Source of the DNA: Filosporella fistucella
Taxonomy: Eukaryota > Ascomycota > Leotiomycetes > Helotiales
NCBI GenBank assembly: GCA_030077755.1
Contig: JAQJZZ010000018.1
Coordinates: forward strand, 372,001-436,000
DNA: 64,000 nt
Reading direction: 5' to 3'
A model generated the notes under the pieces. The model had not been told where the DNA came from, searched no databases, and worked only from the letters and a program-made list of their open reading frames with translations. The translations under genes were made by a program, and so were the position numbers. Positions 1 through 13,126 of the stretch are shown here, in pieces; the first letter of the stretch is position 1; each line of letters begins with the position of its first letter.

Positions 1-542
1 AGAAAAAAAGTATTATTGCATCCCAATTCCAAGATCTATTTCCAACCCACCAAAATGCTTCAAATAAACAAGCACCTCCCTTTCCCTCCTACTCCAACCT
101 CTCATTCCACTTCCTCCCTCTCCTTCCAAGACTCAAAAAACCCAGATTTACCTCCACCTACCTTGTTATCTACACCATTTCAAATAATCAGATTAATGCC
201 ATGGTAGCGGAATACCAGGATATCATGCTTCAAGTTGGTTCACTGTTCCCCTATTGGTGGGTTTGGTCCAACCAACTGCTTGGACGGGAAGCCTGTCTCG
301 CGTGGAAACGACGTCAGATCTGCTGGGAGGGGGATGGCCTTGGATAAGAGGGGTCGTGCGGGCGTGTTTCTTGATGGAATTGCTTGATGATAAGAATATA
401 AATACCTTGATACTTAAGAACATATCATACGTCTATTTCCACATCTACCTTTCGCCGACACCAAAGATCAGCATATTTCGATTGTGTTCATCCGGAAACG
501 AGTTAACCTTACAGTCTATAAGAGGAATATTAAGAAGACAAT
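1..542. other. Intergenic / upstream region of the first gene
   Basis: I see no convincing gene here. The short open frames on both strands have no recognisable domain and no intron structure. The last 150 bases are probably promoter and 5' leader of the gene that starts at 543. Confidence 0.5.
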
Positions 543-1621
543 ATGGAAACAGTAAATAGCATCGCTTCTGCAGCTTCGCGGGCTATCTGGGGTACTCCTG
601 AAGAGGAATCAGCCAAGAAAACCACATTGGATAATGAGACGAAGGGAACAGAACCTGTATCTGGTGAGGTAGGAGACGTGAAGGCTGGAGGGCCTTATGA
701 TAAGGGAAATGAAGGTTTGTGCTCTTCCCCTTCTATTTCAGTTCCTTCTTCATAATCGACTCAAGAAGACAATGTATTGACTATCAAAAAGACACCACAA
801 CCTCAACTCTCCCTAAATCCACCACTTCAACAACCAACGAAACCACACTCCCATCCCACCCAGCACCCACCTCCTCCACTGCACCAGGAAACACTCCATC
901 CACCGCGCCTCTCTCCTCCTCCTCCGAACCAACCACCTCCGCCTCTCTATCCGACAAACCCTCCTCCTCAAACGCAACCTCCGGCCCAGGCGCCGAACCC
1001 TCAGTTTCCGCCCTTCCTTCTTCCGCACCCCAAGACACGCAAAAACAACAAGTTGCTGATCAACCATCCGCTATTCCACAAGAAAGTGGAGAGAATGAAA
1101 GGATAAAGGAGACGAAGGAAGAGGCTGAGGAAGCTCAGAAAGTTATTGCGGGAGGGGAGGCACCGAAGACGTTGGAGAAGAGTAAAGTTGGGGCCACTGT
1201 GGGAGATGTAGAGGGTATTCAGAAGGAGAGTCATGGGGAGGGAACGGGGGAGATATATGTTAAATCCAGTGGGATGGTGGCGGATGGAGGGGACTTTGAT
1301 GCTAGTAAACCTGGGGCGGGGAGGGAAGCTGATCGTATGTCTACTCTTCTCCCTTTTCTTCTTCCCTATTTTCCTCCGTCAAACACTTTTTGCACCTATC
1401 TCACTAAGGTCTCACTAATCGTTGTTACAGGTCTCCTCGAAGAAAAGGGAATCAAGAAATCAGACTCCACACCGGCTGCAGCAACCAAAATCGAAAGTCC
1501 ATCTGATAGTAAAGAGAGAAAGAGTGAGAGCAGTAGTGAGGGCAAGGGAGTAGGTAATGGAGAGGGTAAAGAGAAGAGGAGTTTGAAGGAGAAGATTAAG
1601 GCGAAGTTGCATAAGCATTAG
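543..1621 (+). CDS. Conserved fungal low-complexity protein, unknown function
   Basis: I do not recognise a functional domain. Proposed exons are 543-714, 792-1334 and 1431-1621, giving 301 residues in frame. The first intron's acceptor (AG at 790-791) is chosen because it restores the downstream frame; the second intron (1335-1430, GTATGT...TTACAG) is clear. The N-terminus (METVNSIASAASRAIWG) could form a short amphipathic helix. The centre is rich in Ser, Thr, Pro and Ala, then in Glu and Lys. The C-terminus is strongly basic and ends KEKIKAKLHKH. No signal peptide or membrane segment is seen, so it is probably a disordered intracellular protein. Function is unknown. Confidence 0.75.
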
Positions 1622-3316
1622 CTGGGCTGTGGTAGATCAGGAAATCGAAAAGAGTGGAGGACGGTAGAGGGATGGCTTGATTTTCTTGGGAGTAAGAAGG
1701 GAATGGTTCTGCGATGATATCATTAGTCTTTCTTGATTGTATTTGAAATATGAGCTTTTATGAGATTGAGAGATTGCGTCCTGTTGTCGAGACTTACCAT
1801 TATGAAGTGAGACAATCAAATCGTTGGAACAGCATAGTTGACGGCCTTAGCCATCGATCCGTGGCCCAAACGCCAGAATCAGCCATGCATGCACTTTGAA
1901 GCCGGCATTAATGCGATATTCGCAAACGTCACAATAGAATATGGTCCAAGGGGGAAAACATTAAATATTATCACCCTGGTCCTATCGCCAGGGCGGAGGG
2001 TATGACCAGTCTAGGTGGTAAAGATAAGAACCAAAATAAGCCGTTTTGTAATTATGCAGAAGGCGCCATTCCCCTGGTGGAGTGGTCAGGACAAACTGTG
2101 AGGGGGAAACAGACACTTTGGCCACCAGTTCAACGATCGATCGAGACATGATTCACCATATTCGCGGCTTCAAAAATTGCACCGGGCAGTTTTCTACAGT
2201 ATCCTCGCTTCGGAGAGGATACCTGAGTTTTTGCTCTCATTTTTTGGGGGTTTTTTTAACTATACTTCAACTTTCTAATATCAAATAAAATTATATATCA
2301 ATTTTTAACAAGAAATATCTTTAATTAATTATTTTTGAAGGTAATCCTAATACAAATAATATATTAAAAGTATTTTAATAAGGACAGAATCGTGGTCACG
2401 GCAAGACGCGAAAGGGGAGATAGATATGTATTCGGAAGTGATACGAGAAGTATCAGAAGAAGAGAGTTGAGATTTTGGGTGGAGTGCTCGAATTTTGGTA
2501 GCTTTTGGTGCAGATGTATTTCTAGATCGGTGTCGTTTTTGGGTGGCTCCTCAATACAACTCGTTGAGTTTAAATTTTGGGCCTTTTGGCATTGTATTTT
2601 GGGACAAGCGTTGATTTTTGGATCGCTTGGGTGTTAGGTATGACGATTGGGCCTAAAGATTACTTATTTGCGTGCGTTGAATTTAGTCTTGATTTTTGGG
2701 CACTTGTAATTTTAGCAAAAGCGTTGAGTTTGGATCCTCTAGGGCATACTCGTAACTTTTTCGGGCTGAATTTATTCTTAGGTTCTTAGCTATTATATTA
2801 TTAGCAAAAGGCGTTTAATTTTAAATGGTCTGGACATTACATTTCGTATTGAGGTTCTTTGGTACCTGCTCGAAGTGGAATCATGGATCAATATATATCT
2901 TAGATTAAGCTCTTCATACATAGACTCGTGAAGTTGTTTCTAGTTTTAGAAGTATTATCTCGGAATTTACAAGCATAAGTGCAATTATTCTACCCTTCAA
3001 GATGATAACAGTCCCCCTCTCTGCTTCAGGCCACAACAGCCCCCAAATCGCCTGCAATAGTTCTTTACCTACTGGTCAAAGGACCAGAGTCCTGGCCTTA
3101 AAATTCCTCCTTCCGAGTTGTTCAAATTCGGCGCTGATCTCATAATATGTCATCACCAATACATTTGACTTTCAAAAGTTGTAAGCATACCCACGAACAA
3201 GAATTGAGATACTCTACACGAGGATTGATAGTCTAGGAGTTTGGATTGAGTTGTATTCAGAAAACAAAAGATTGTGACTGTGCGAATTTTATGTCTTATC
3301 CAAACTCGTACATTCA
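1622..3316. other. Intergenic, AT-rich, with degenerate repeats
   Basis: No gene is supported. Between about 2540 and 2830 an imperfect motif (GCGTTGA followed by T-rich sequence and TTTTGG, and twice TTAGCAAAAG) recurs several times, so this looks like a decayed tandem repeat or mobile-element remnant. The open frames across it are by-products of G/T-rich sequence. Confidence 0.4.
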
Positions 3317-4654
<1,338 letters not shown>

Positions 4655-6074
4655 ACTGGCAGTTTGCTCTTAGTATTCGTCGAGCTTTAAGTTCTGAGAA
4701 AAGAGTAGATTAAAAACGTGGCATATGATCCAACTTTAAAGAAGAGAGCCAGTTCTTACTACTCGGCCTCTGGAAGGGGCCATTGTCTCTCACACAATTG
4801 TGTATCTGGTGTTTTATTCCTCAGAGGGGAACCTGGCAGGATATAGCCAATCATAACATAGTCTATCCAATATCTCGCTACACATGGCCCTCATCTAGCT
4901 TTCAGCCTTCTTGACGGACCGTCCCTTCGTCGTTATTGCCGCATCTTCAGTGGTCTAGACTCATACTATGAAATCAACCAGCAGTGAAGCTGGAACATAA
5001 GCCTTTAGCGAGCTTGCTAATATCTGAATAATCGGGCGATGGCAAGGTGCATTATCACCCCTCGTCGCTTTGAAAAAAGAAACATAAAACAAGAGAGCAG
5101 AAGTACTAGTGGTGGATGTCATAGACTAATCCTCGAAAGGATATCTGTGTGAGATTCGATGAATAGAAGTCACAACGATGTAGCATTCAGTCGTTGAGAG
5201 GTATAACAATTAACCTCGGGTGAAGTACATGCAGCTCGAGATAGGCACATCAACTAGGCTATCACAAGGAAATCACAAAGACTCTGAGAGTATGCCTTGG
5301 CAGACTGCAGTAATTTTTGTATTGTAACAAGATATTTGATGCAAAGAGCTTCCGTTCAATTGATGATTTCAGAGGTGTGAAAGCTGAACAAAAGAAGATT
5401 TAGGTGGGGTCAATTGTGTTCCCAGAGCAGTCTAGCTTTGGAGCACCACACGTGACTAAGCACAACATCCCCCGTCCGGGCTGGCAAACTTCCACCCTCT
5501 CAACCTCATCTCCTGCTCGACTTTATGCTTATCTATTATCGCCGTGAAATTATCAATATCTTAGAGGCTCGATTCTTGGATTCCCAAGGCCAATTTTATG
5601 TACACACTGCACTTTCTTTACGCTATCTCATTTCATCTCCAACTATCCGTCATTCGTAGGAGCTACCTAGGCAACTGCAAGACCTTTCGGATTTCATCTT
5701 CACTTGCTTTTAAGTCATATATCAAAGAACAGGTAAGTATCGATTGCCTCTATCACTCTGTGGGCAAGTTACATGTTTCTTCCGGGTTAGCTATATTGTT
5801 CTTGTCCTTCGAACAGTGGTAAAAAGAGGGAGCCAGTCGCAGCTTCTGTGTTTGATGGTCAAAGCCTAATAACCGGCCACGAAAATCCTCCATTCTGTGC
5901 CGTCACTCGATTGACTGTTAAAACAGAATTGTGCCACAGCCAAAGAAGCATTTCCATTGATACTTAATCACTCATATGCGCCTTATATTCCGGTTTTGCA
6001 AGGGTCTCAAAAAACTTTTCACGCAGGACCTTCACCCTCAACATTTCATCAATCCTCGTTTTACGCCTTCAAAA
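4655..6074. other. Intergenic region between divergent genes
   Basis: About 1.4 kb between the amidohydrolase (minus) and the phosphoesterase (plus). No coding exon, RNA gene or strong repeat is recognised. An upstream in-frame ATG at 5976 could extend the phosphoesterase by 33 residues. Confidence 0.4.
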
Positions 6075-7126
6075 ATGGCTATTACAGTCTCAACCAAGTT
6101 TATGATCATATCAGATACGCACAACTTCCAATTTGGTGATGCAGAAAAATGCGACGGACATCTGCGTCAACCTACGCCCAGAGTCGATGTCTTGCTTCAT
6201 GCGGGTGATCTGACAGGAGTTGGAGGTCCAGAATACTACAAACGTGTGCTAAAGTTTCTCGGAGCCATCGATGCAGAACTCAAACTCGTCATAGCTGGTA
6301 ATCATGACAAGGACCTCGACCGCGAGCACTGGAAAACGTGTAAGACTTCCCTGCTTGCTCTCTTCTAGAACCTGTTTCCAAGCATGTGCTAGCAGCTCCA
6401 AGTGGATCTCTGACTGCACTCATCATTAGCGCTAAGAGACCATCGAGCTGACTTGTTGCAGTAATGTGTGAAGATGACGAACCAGAGGATCATGAGCAGC
6501 CTGATAGGGCGATCGAAGTTATGACTGGTCCACTTGCGAGAGAAGCCGGAGTAACCTACTTGGAAGAAGGCCTTAATACATTTACACTGAGCAATGGAGC
6601 AACATTCACCATCTATACCTCTCCATACCAACCCGAGTTTTGCAATTGGGCTTTTCCATATGAACGCAATCAAGACAGATTCAACCCACTAGAGCATGTG
6701 GCTCCAGGCGTAAAATCGATAGCCACGCCCACGGGTATCGTGCCCGACTTCCCGGATATCGATATCATGATGACACACGGGCCACCGCAAGGAATATTGG
6801 ATTGGACAGCATTTGAAAATCTAGAAGTCGGTTGTGAGGCCTTACTTCGGGCTGTCAGTCGTGCACGACCTCTACTTTACTGCTTCGGGCACATCCACGA
6901 AGCCTATGGATCAAAAGTTATCACATGGAATGACGACGAGACGAAAATCGGAAAAGACGCGATCGAGCGGGAGACTGACCAGCCAAATGCATATCCGAAT
7001 GACAGCTCTGTGCCACTCGAGTTCGGGAAGCAGACACAAATGGTCAACGCTTCAATTATGAATCTCAACTACAGACCAACAAATGCCCCTTGGATCTTGA
7101 ATCTGGATTTGCCAAAGACAAATTAG
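6075..7126 (+). CDS. Calcineurin-like metallophosphoesterase
   Basis: A binuclear-metal phosphoesterase of the MPPED1/UPF0046-like group common in fungi. Exons 6075-6339 and 6462-7126 (intron GTAAGA...TTGCAG) give 309 residues. The full motif set is visible in order: SDTHNF (about residue 13), HAGDLT, GNHDKD, MMTHGPP and FGHIHEAYG, which carry the Asp, His and Asn metal ligands. It has no signal peptide or membrane segment when started at 6075. An upstream ATG at 5976 is in frame and adds a basic extension, but the 6075 start places the first motif at the usual distance. The physiological substrate is unknown; relatives hydrolyse phosphodiesters such as cyclic nucleotides in vitro. Membership in the fold is very likely. 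Confidence 0.9.
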
Positions 7127-8178
7127 CAGAAGCTGGGATGATCCATGATGCGAGGTGGTACATGTTGGTACTTTTCATCGAAGAATGTTAAGTTAGTCAG
7201 GTCTGGGAGAATTGTATTCCCGGTGGGAAGTTTGATCTGTTTATAGAGTCTTCTACGCATATTATCCATGAACAACATCGGGGTATTGTTCCTCCCTCTA
7301 GGTATGTATTTCATTTTTGCGCAACAGATATGCACACGTGACTTCACCTGCAGCCTCTGCTATGATGGGGAAGTTGCTTGCAACATACCCCGCATTACGG
7401 GTCAATCATATTTCAGGGACATTCAGCCAATGCTGTAGTGTTTGTTCTGTGTTCCATTTTCATAAATCCGATACATCATTGTCCATAGCCGGCAGAATAC
7501 CCTGCGAATTCATTTCTCAACCCCAGGTGACGATTGGAAACTGCACCGCTGTTATTGGATCCTCGACGTTGCCGACCATGTTGACTCAAATATCGCCCCA
7601 GATCTCATAGGATATACAATTATCCGATAACATACTGAAGAGAGAACATTGGTGCGGCTTCAAATATTTGCACTCTATTGTGTCATGCTCTGAAATCGGC
7701 TCGATGGCTATTCTTACGGTAAAGATACGATAGATTAAAATCTAGTTGTCTCTCTCAAGTTGTCTTAGAATACTCGTAGCCTGTGTACCAGATCATGAGC
7801 AAGGTTCTCGGTACCGTTGACTCTTATTTCAACCCCGCATTGACCTCGTCCCTCACTCTCGAATCGGCATCTCAAAGTTGAGATGAATTTCGATCATTTT
7901 CCATGGTAGATATTGCAAGCGTACATCAAATGAACCGCTATTCCAGATGGACGAAGAAATAACGATATGCAATTGAGATTGAAGCAAGTGCCGAAGCTCT
8001 TGCAGCCTGGGGTACATGCCGGCATTGTTGGGCTTAGTTATATAAACGGTGAAGTCCCAGGTAGTTCTTTTCAGTCCCATATCCAAGATTTTGAGCGGCA
8101 CCAGAGTCATTAAATATTCCAGGTCTTCCGATCCTCATACGCTGAGAAGAAAAGTATCCAATCTAAACAAGACTCATC
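7127..8178. other. Intergenic region, no gene seen
   Basis: About 1 kb between a stop codon and the AA8 gene. It probably holds the 3' UTR of the phosphoesterase and the promoter of the AA8 gene. No recognised RNA gene or repeat. Confidence 0.4.
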
Positions 8179-8807
8179 ATGGTTAAACATTTGCTCCTCG
8201 GTGCTCTCTCTCTTATTGCAACAGCTGTTAACGGGCAGAAATTTGCTTCTTGGACTGAACCAAGCAGCAGTGTGCAGTTCAATATCGCGATTCCAGAAGC
8301 GTCTGCAGCTCCATTTGATGTCTACGCGTCTATCGTCGCGCCAATAAACAATACCTGGGCAGCAATTGCCTTTGGTGGTTGCATGCTTAGAAGCCCTCTT
8401 CTCGTTGCCTGGAAAAATGACACCAACGTTTTAGCAGCTCCTCGTTGGGCAGCGTGAGTTTGCCCTCCTTCAGTACATCCACTTTCTAACAGTCTTGCAG
8501 CGAGTATCACCCTCCCTCCCTTTACAACCTTTCCTCGGTCGTGACATACAAATCTTCATCCGTCAACAGCACCCACTGGAAGGCCAACGTTCTCTGCACC
8601 GGTTGCAGCTCCTGGATCGGCGGTTCCACCAAGGCAATTGGTAGTGCTACATTTGGATGGGGAATCAGCAATAGATCAATTGCCAACCCAGCGAGCTTGG
8701 ATACCGGAATTCCGTTTCATAATGTCGGAAAGGGACATTTTGAGGTTAATATCACGACTGGTAGGAATGAGGCTAGTTCGTGGTCTATGTTGAGGATGGG
8801 AATGTAG
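8179..8807 (+). CDS. Secreted stand-alone AA8 cytochrome-domain protein (CDH-type haem b domain)
   Basis: A secreted haem b electron carrier matching the N-terminal cytochrome domain of cellobiose dehydrogenase (CAZy AA8, DOMON-like). Exons 8179-8453 and 8501-8807 (47-bp intron) encode 193 residues. Residues 1-19 (MVKHLLLGALSLIATAVNG) are a signal peptide. The proposed axial ligands are both visible: Met in FGGCMLRSPLLVAW and His in GIPFHNVGKGHFEV, as in the Met/His pair of the CDH cytochrome. A Cys pair (CTGC) also lies in the domain. There is no flavin dehydrogenase domain, no CBM1 and no transmembrane anchor. In family terms such proteins may pass electrons to lytic polysaccharide monooxygenases or to iron; that role here is inference. 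Confidence 0.85.
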
Positions 8808-9050
8808 ATTTTTGGCCAGTTGGGCAATGGTGTCACAATGTTATATTCAGGCAAAACGTAAGCTATGGGGTTTTCTACATACGGTATTGTGTATTGAAAC
8901 TCGTTGATTGTGATGGAAGTAACATTTCGGAAATATCCAGAGTTTATTTTCATCTTCTTGTGACTATTTGAGACACGACAAGAATACAGGAACTTCATCA
9001 AAACATTTATAAGACGCCTGCACCGAATTCAACACTCGTTTTGCTTGAGT

Positions 9051-9804
9051 TTAGCTCTTCTTGAAACTAGCCAGGGCCTCCACAATCGAGGGAGTATTAG
9101 CTTTCTTCCAGCTCTCCCTCGCCTGCAATGTTTCCCACCATCTCTTAACATTCGGGTACTTGGCGAACAAGTCTCTGTACCCAATGTCATAGGCTATGCC
9201 ACCATATGGATAGTGAAACAAATCAGCGAGTGTGAACTCCTGGCCAGCCAGGTATGGCTGCTTGGCAAGAATACCGTCATACACTTTGAAAGTCTCGTCC
9301 AATTCAGCGGCTGCTTTGGCTATAGTTGCTTCGTCCGTTGTCCCACCACGAGCCCTATATTTCCCATACATCAGTATCAGATTACTCCAGACCACAAAGA
9401 CTGGAAAGATAAACAACATACGGTGTAAACAACCCCTCCTTCCCAATTGTATAAGCAGCATGATCAAAATAACTCGTCTCCACCGAACAAGCCTGTTCAA
9501 ACAAAGCCCACTTCTTCAAATCTCCTTCCTCTGGCATCAAATCAGTCTTCCCTCCTTCCAATTGATATTTCTTCACGATATATCTACAAATCGCTCTGCT
9601 TTCATACAAGAAAAAACCATCGTCTTCCAGAACGGGGATACGACCGAAGGGATGCTTGGTTGTGAGGTAGGCTTCGGATTTGTTTTCGCCGCCCATAATG
9701 TCTACCGTGATGAGATTGGCGGGGAGAGAAAGTTCGTGAAGGGTTGTCCAGACGCGTTGAGCGCAGGCGGTAGGGATGGAGGCAGCGTGGAGGGTAAATA
9801 CCAT
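9051..9804 (-). CDS. Glutathione S-transferase (phi-like)
   Basis: A soluble two-domain GST. Minus-strand exons 9804-9422 and 9354-9051 (intron GTATGT...TATAG) give 228 residues. The N-terminal thioredoxin-like domain holds the GSH-binding elements: HPFGRIPVLEDDG with the cis-Pro after Ile, then LYESRAICRYI with the conserved Glu-Ser. The C-terminal helical domain includes FTLADLFHYPY, the usual N-capping-box region. The sequence style resembles phi-class enzymes; the catalytic Ser would be one of the residues near ASIPTACAQRV. The start at 9804 is chosen because the upstream in-frame extension is low complexity. Likely role is detoxification of electrophiles, consistent with the fungal family; the specific substrate is unknown. 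Confidence 0.9.
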
Positions 9805-9963
9805 TTTGGAGGCTTGAGGGATGTTGGAGTTGGGGATTGAATTGTTGAATTTGTGCGAGATTGTGATGATTGGAATGTATTTGTGAATTGATATTTGGGA
9901 TTCATTCGTGGGAGTTCGTTGCAATATATACTCCTTCAACCTCATACTAAAATGGTTCTCTCA

Positions 9964-10007
9964 CCTCCTCCTCCTCCTCCTCCTCCTGCTGCTGCTGCTG
10001 CTGCTGC
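9964..10007. repeat. Compound trinucleotide microsatellite (CTC)n(CTG)n
   Basis: A run of CTC units passes directly into a run of CTG units about 160 bases upstream of the GST start. The open frames over it encode only homopolymers, so I treat it as non-coding promoter or leader sequence. Confidence 0.8.
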
Positions 10008-10686
10008 ATCTTCTTACGAATATCTCCATTCCCAACAGATTTCTTACAAACATTTCCCTCAAAGTCCTCCTGAACTTACAAATCATGACACATCAGCCCT
10101 CCCAAACTGTGCCTTCAAGTTAGCTCCCTCAAAACACTCTTGATAATCTTACATTATCTTCATATCTTTGCATCCGTGATGCATAATTTGGAGTTGCACT
10201 GCATAAGATACATAATTTACATAAATTTGTGCAGATTTCGGCTCGGGATCACGAGATTCCCGATTTGCTCGGAGACTTCTTTCGAGCGAGATTGGATGGG
10301 TGAGGGTAAGCGAGAGGAAAGGGGAATGCCCGCCGCGATCGGGGACTTCTGGATTTGCGACTTGGTAGACGTCCAGATTTCAGACGATTTAAAGTGGTAT
10401 GATTCTGAAGAGAAGATTCTTTTGAAGCATTCTATGAGAGCTCCGAGTATTGTGAATTTTTGAGCGTTATAGAACAACACGACTTGTTTTGAATATAGAG
10501 CTTGTCAGCTGCCACGGGACGCCATGATGAACAAAACTCGGCTTCCACCTGTATTTTATTTTTTTGCTGCTTCCATAATACCATTCATGGTTCAAAGCAC
10601 AAAATTTGGACATTTATACCTACAAAAAGTCTAGAATCCCCAAATCATCTAGAGCGGCGCCAATAATCACCCCTCAGAGTCACCCA
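10008..10686. other. Intergenic region, no gene seen
   Basis: Between the GST upstream region and the 3' end of the F-box-like gene. Nothing recognisable on either strand. Confidence 0.35.
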
Positions 10687-13126
10687 CTACCATCCCGTAC
10701 CATCGTCTTCGCGATCAGCGATAGACTTGCGGTAGCTATCCTCATGGTAGTCGTATGCACCGGGGGGCAAATCGTCGTCCGTGTCTTCTTCCGTCTTAGC
10801 ATCGCTGTCATAATGAGGGCCTTGGCCGTTACGGATATCTATATGTGGCTGGTCTCTCTCGAGATTGATTTTCTCATCACACAACCAAGGTTGAGTGAAG
10901 GACTCCACTGTGTCGTAGGATTCTGGGAGAACTGTAGTAGTGCGGATATCCAGAGAGAAAATCTCCTTTCGAGCTCTTCGAATTGCCAAGTATTGCGTAT
11001 CCATGTCATCGACAACCTCAAGAAATGATTTTCTGAACTCTGCGAGTGTGAAACTGTTGGACTGCACCATTACTTTGAGTTTCTTGTAAGCAATCTCTCT
11101 CGGTAGAAATGCGTAGGCAACCTCCCACTGGCTTGCATTGAAAGGCAACGCAAATTCCATAGATCGATTCAAGTCTCGTTTGAATGATTTCTCATATTGA
11201 TCTAGGTAGTACAAAGCCTCACCGTAGAATTGTTGTAGCTTCTTCCGCAATACCTCATTATGGGGTTTATATTTGATTTCACCTTCCACTCCGGACGGAT
11301 CAGGAAAATAAGTTTTGTCCCATTTGAGGAACTCGGCAATGGTGCGAGCAGCCACAACAATTCTCTGATACTGTGGATCAAGGCTTTCGAGACACAGTTT
11401 TCGATACTTCTCAAATCCTCGGATGTCTTGAAGATCAGCACGCTTTCGAGCTAACTCTAGTCGGTTCTCTACTGGGTGCATGTCTTCGGTTTTGAAGGGG
11501 CTGACTTCATTTTGACGAAGATAACTCAATCGGTTGTTGCCCTCGTCATCTTTTTTGCGGGCCATACAGATTGCGTAACTTGCATCCATATCATCTCTGA
11601 ACTTTTCACATCGCTCGAATGATTGTGCATATTCAAGTAATCTTTGATATGCCTTGAATATGCGGGGTGCAGGGCTTGTACCTCTCAAGAGCAGAGAAAT
11701 TTGAGGGAGAGGTGCATTCCGGTCCATAATTGGGATAGGGGTGGTCGAATTCGGCATATGATCTAAATTACGGCAGTCGGAGTGTTCCTCGGAGTTGTCG
11801 TTGACAATCACAGTCTTGATGCCGCGCAAAAGCTTCAAAGGTTGGAGTAGCCATGACGATGATTGGAAGTTTGCGCTGCTGAACTGAGGCCTAATAGCCA
11901 GAAACTGACTATACTTGTTGATATGTACCACAAGATCCCGAACAGGCTGTTCGCATATCGTCTGGCAAAGCAAGAGGAAATTCTCATCTGGAATGGGCTC
12001 CATAAAGACTCTCATTCTTGGAGCAAGGTAGATCTTGAATTTTACCGCACTCCGTAGGTTATTATTCTGTTGCATTTTAGCGAGGGTTGTAGAATACCGG
12101 ACCATGCCATTGGACCCAAACTTTCGGAAAAGAGGAGATCTGATTGTATCAGATCGACAACAATCCAGTATGAAAGTGTTTTCCTCCATCAGAACCTTAC
12201 GTCCTTCGTCGTACAACTTTTTGCACACTTGCAATATTTGAAGGTGGAGACCGTAGTCACTTTTAACCGAATTGGTTGGTGCTCCGTGGTGCTGGCAACC
12301 GCACCCATCTATGGCCTCAATCGAAGAAAGGATTGGGCTGATAAGACAGAGACCAAGTATCATTGCCCTGACTTCTACGGGAATCGTTTCGAGGAGGGGG
12401 CAAGCAGGTCCAGCTGGCGTTTTCAACTTGTTGTTCTCGGCTTTCAAGGCTTTCTCTCGGTGGAGACTTTCTTTATACAATGCTTGGAGGTAATTTAGGT
12501 TGGTCATGGATTCTGCTTCCTTTAAAGCTTCGTTGGATTTGGCGCTAGATAAATATCAGTCATGTTCATAGAAACGTCGCTTTGTGCTTAACGAACGATA
12601 CGTCACATATTCAAAACGCTTCGAGACATTGCAAAGACCATGTCTTTCTCGAGGAAACATAGAAGTTCAGGGACATTAGGTAGAGACTTACTCGTTCTGT
12701 GCTTGTATAAGTTCTTGGACAGCTCGAACATTGTTCACCATCAAGTGCCTGCATTTATGTCAGTAAGTTCAAGGCCATGCGTGGTACCTGCAAGAGCAGA
12801 ACTTACACTGTAAGATCTGCTGGCAGCGCACCCTTTCGCAGACCACTTCTCTGAGAAACCTGCATTTTTGGCATATCACTCTTTTCCAGTTGTTTTGCGG
12901 TCCTATTTGAATTAGCTTAAAGCCTTCCTGAGGCTTACAAGATAATTCGAGCAAAGAACTTACACCAACTCGTCTTCAACCTCATCTTCATAGCTCGGTG
13001 ACTTTGGCTTTTTCTTTGATCTGTTGGGTCAATCAGCTGCAGTGCCCTTTGTAATGGCACCTGGCATCCCAATGCCACACAAGATAGATCGAACAAAAAG
13101 CAGACTTACGTATTCTCCATGTCCAT
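10687..13126 (-). CDS. F-box-like fungal family protein, intact member (694 aa)
   Basis: A large protein of a fungal family with an F-box/2EXR-like N-terminal core; the exact family name is uncertain. The long last exon is preceded by four short exons starting at ATG 13126; all four introns have GTAAGT donors and join in frame. The core has LLETIPVEVRAMILG followed by LQVCKKLYDEGRKVLMEENTF, the pattern of an F-box-like helix plus the common fungal 'TCRQIYEEALPILYGENTF' block. The C-terminal half is helical, contains DDMDTQYLAIRRARKE and ends in an acidic tail. No signal or membrane segment. Three broken relatives lie at 14562-15290, 32519-33878 and 34572-36453 on the same strand. Function is unknown; a role in SCF-type substrate recognition would be speculation. 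Confidence 0.75.

Noticed and set aside
254..559. 101-codon plus-strand frame overlapping the first gene's start
   Set aside because: No homology seen, and it runs into the better supported gene in another frame.
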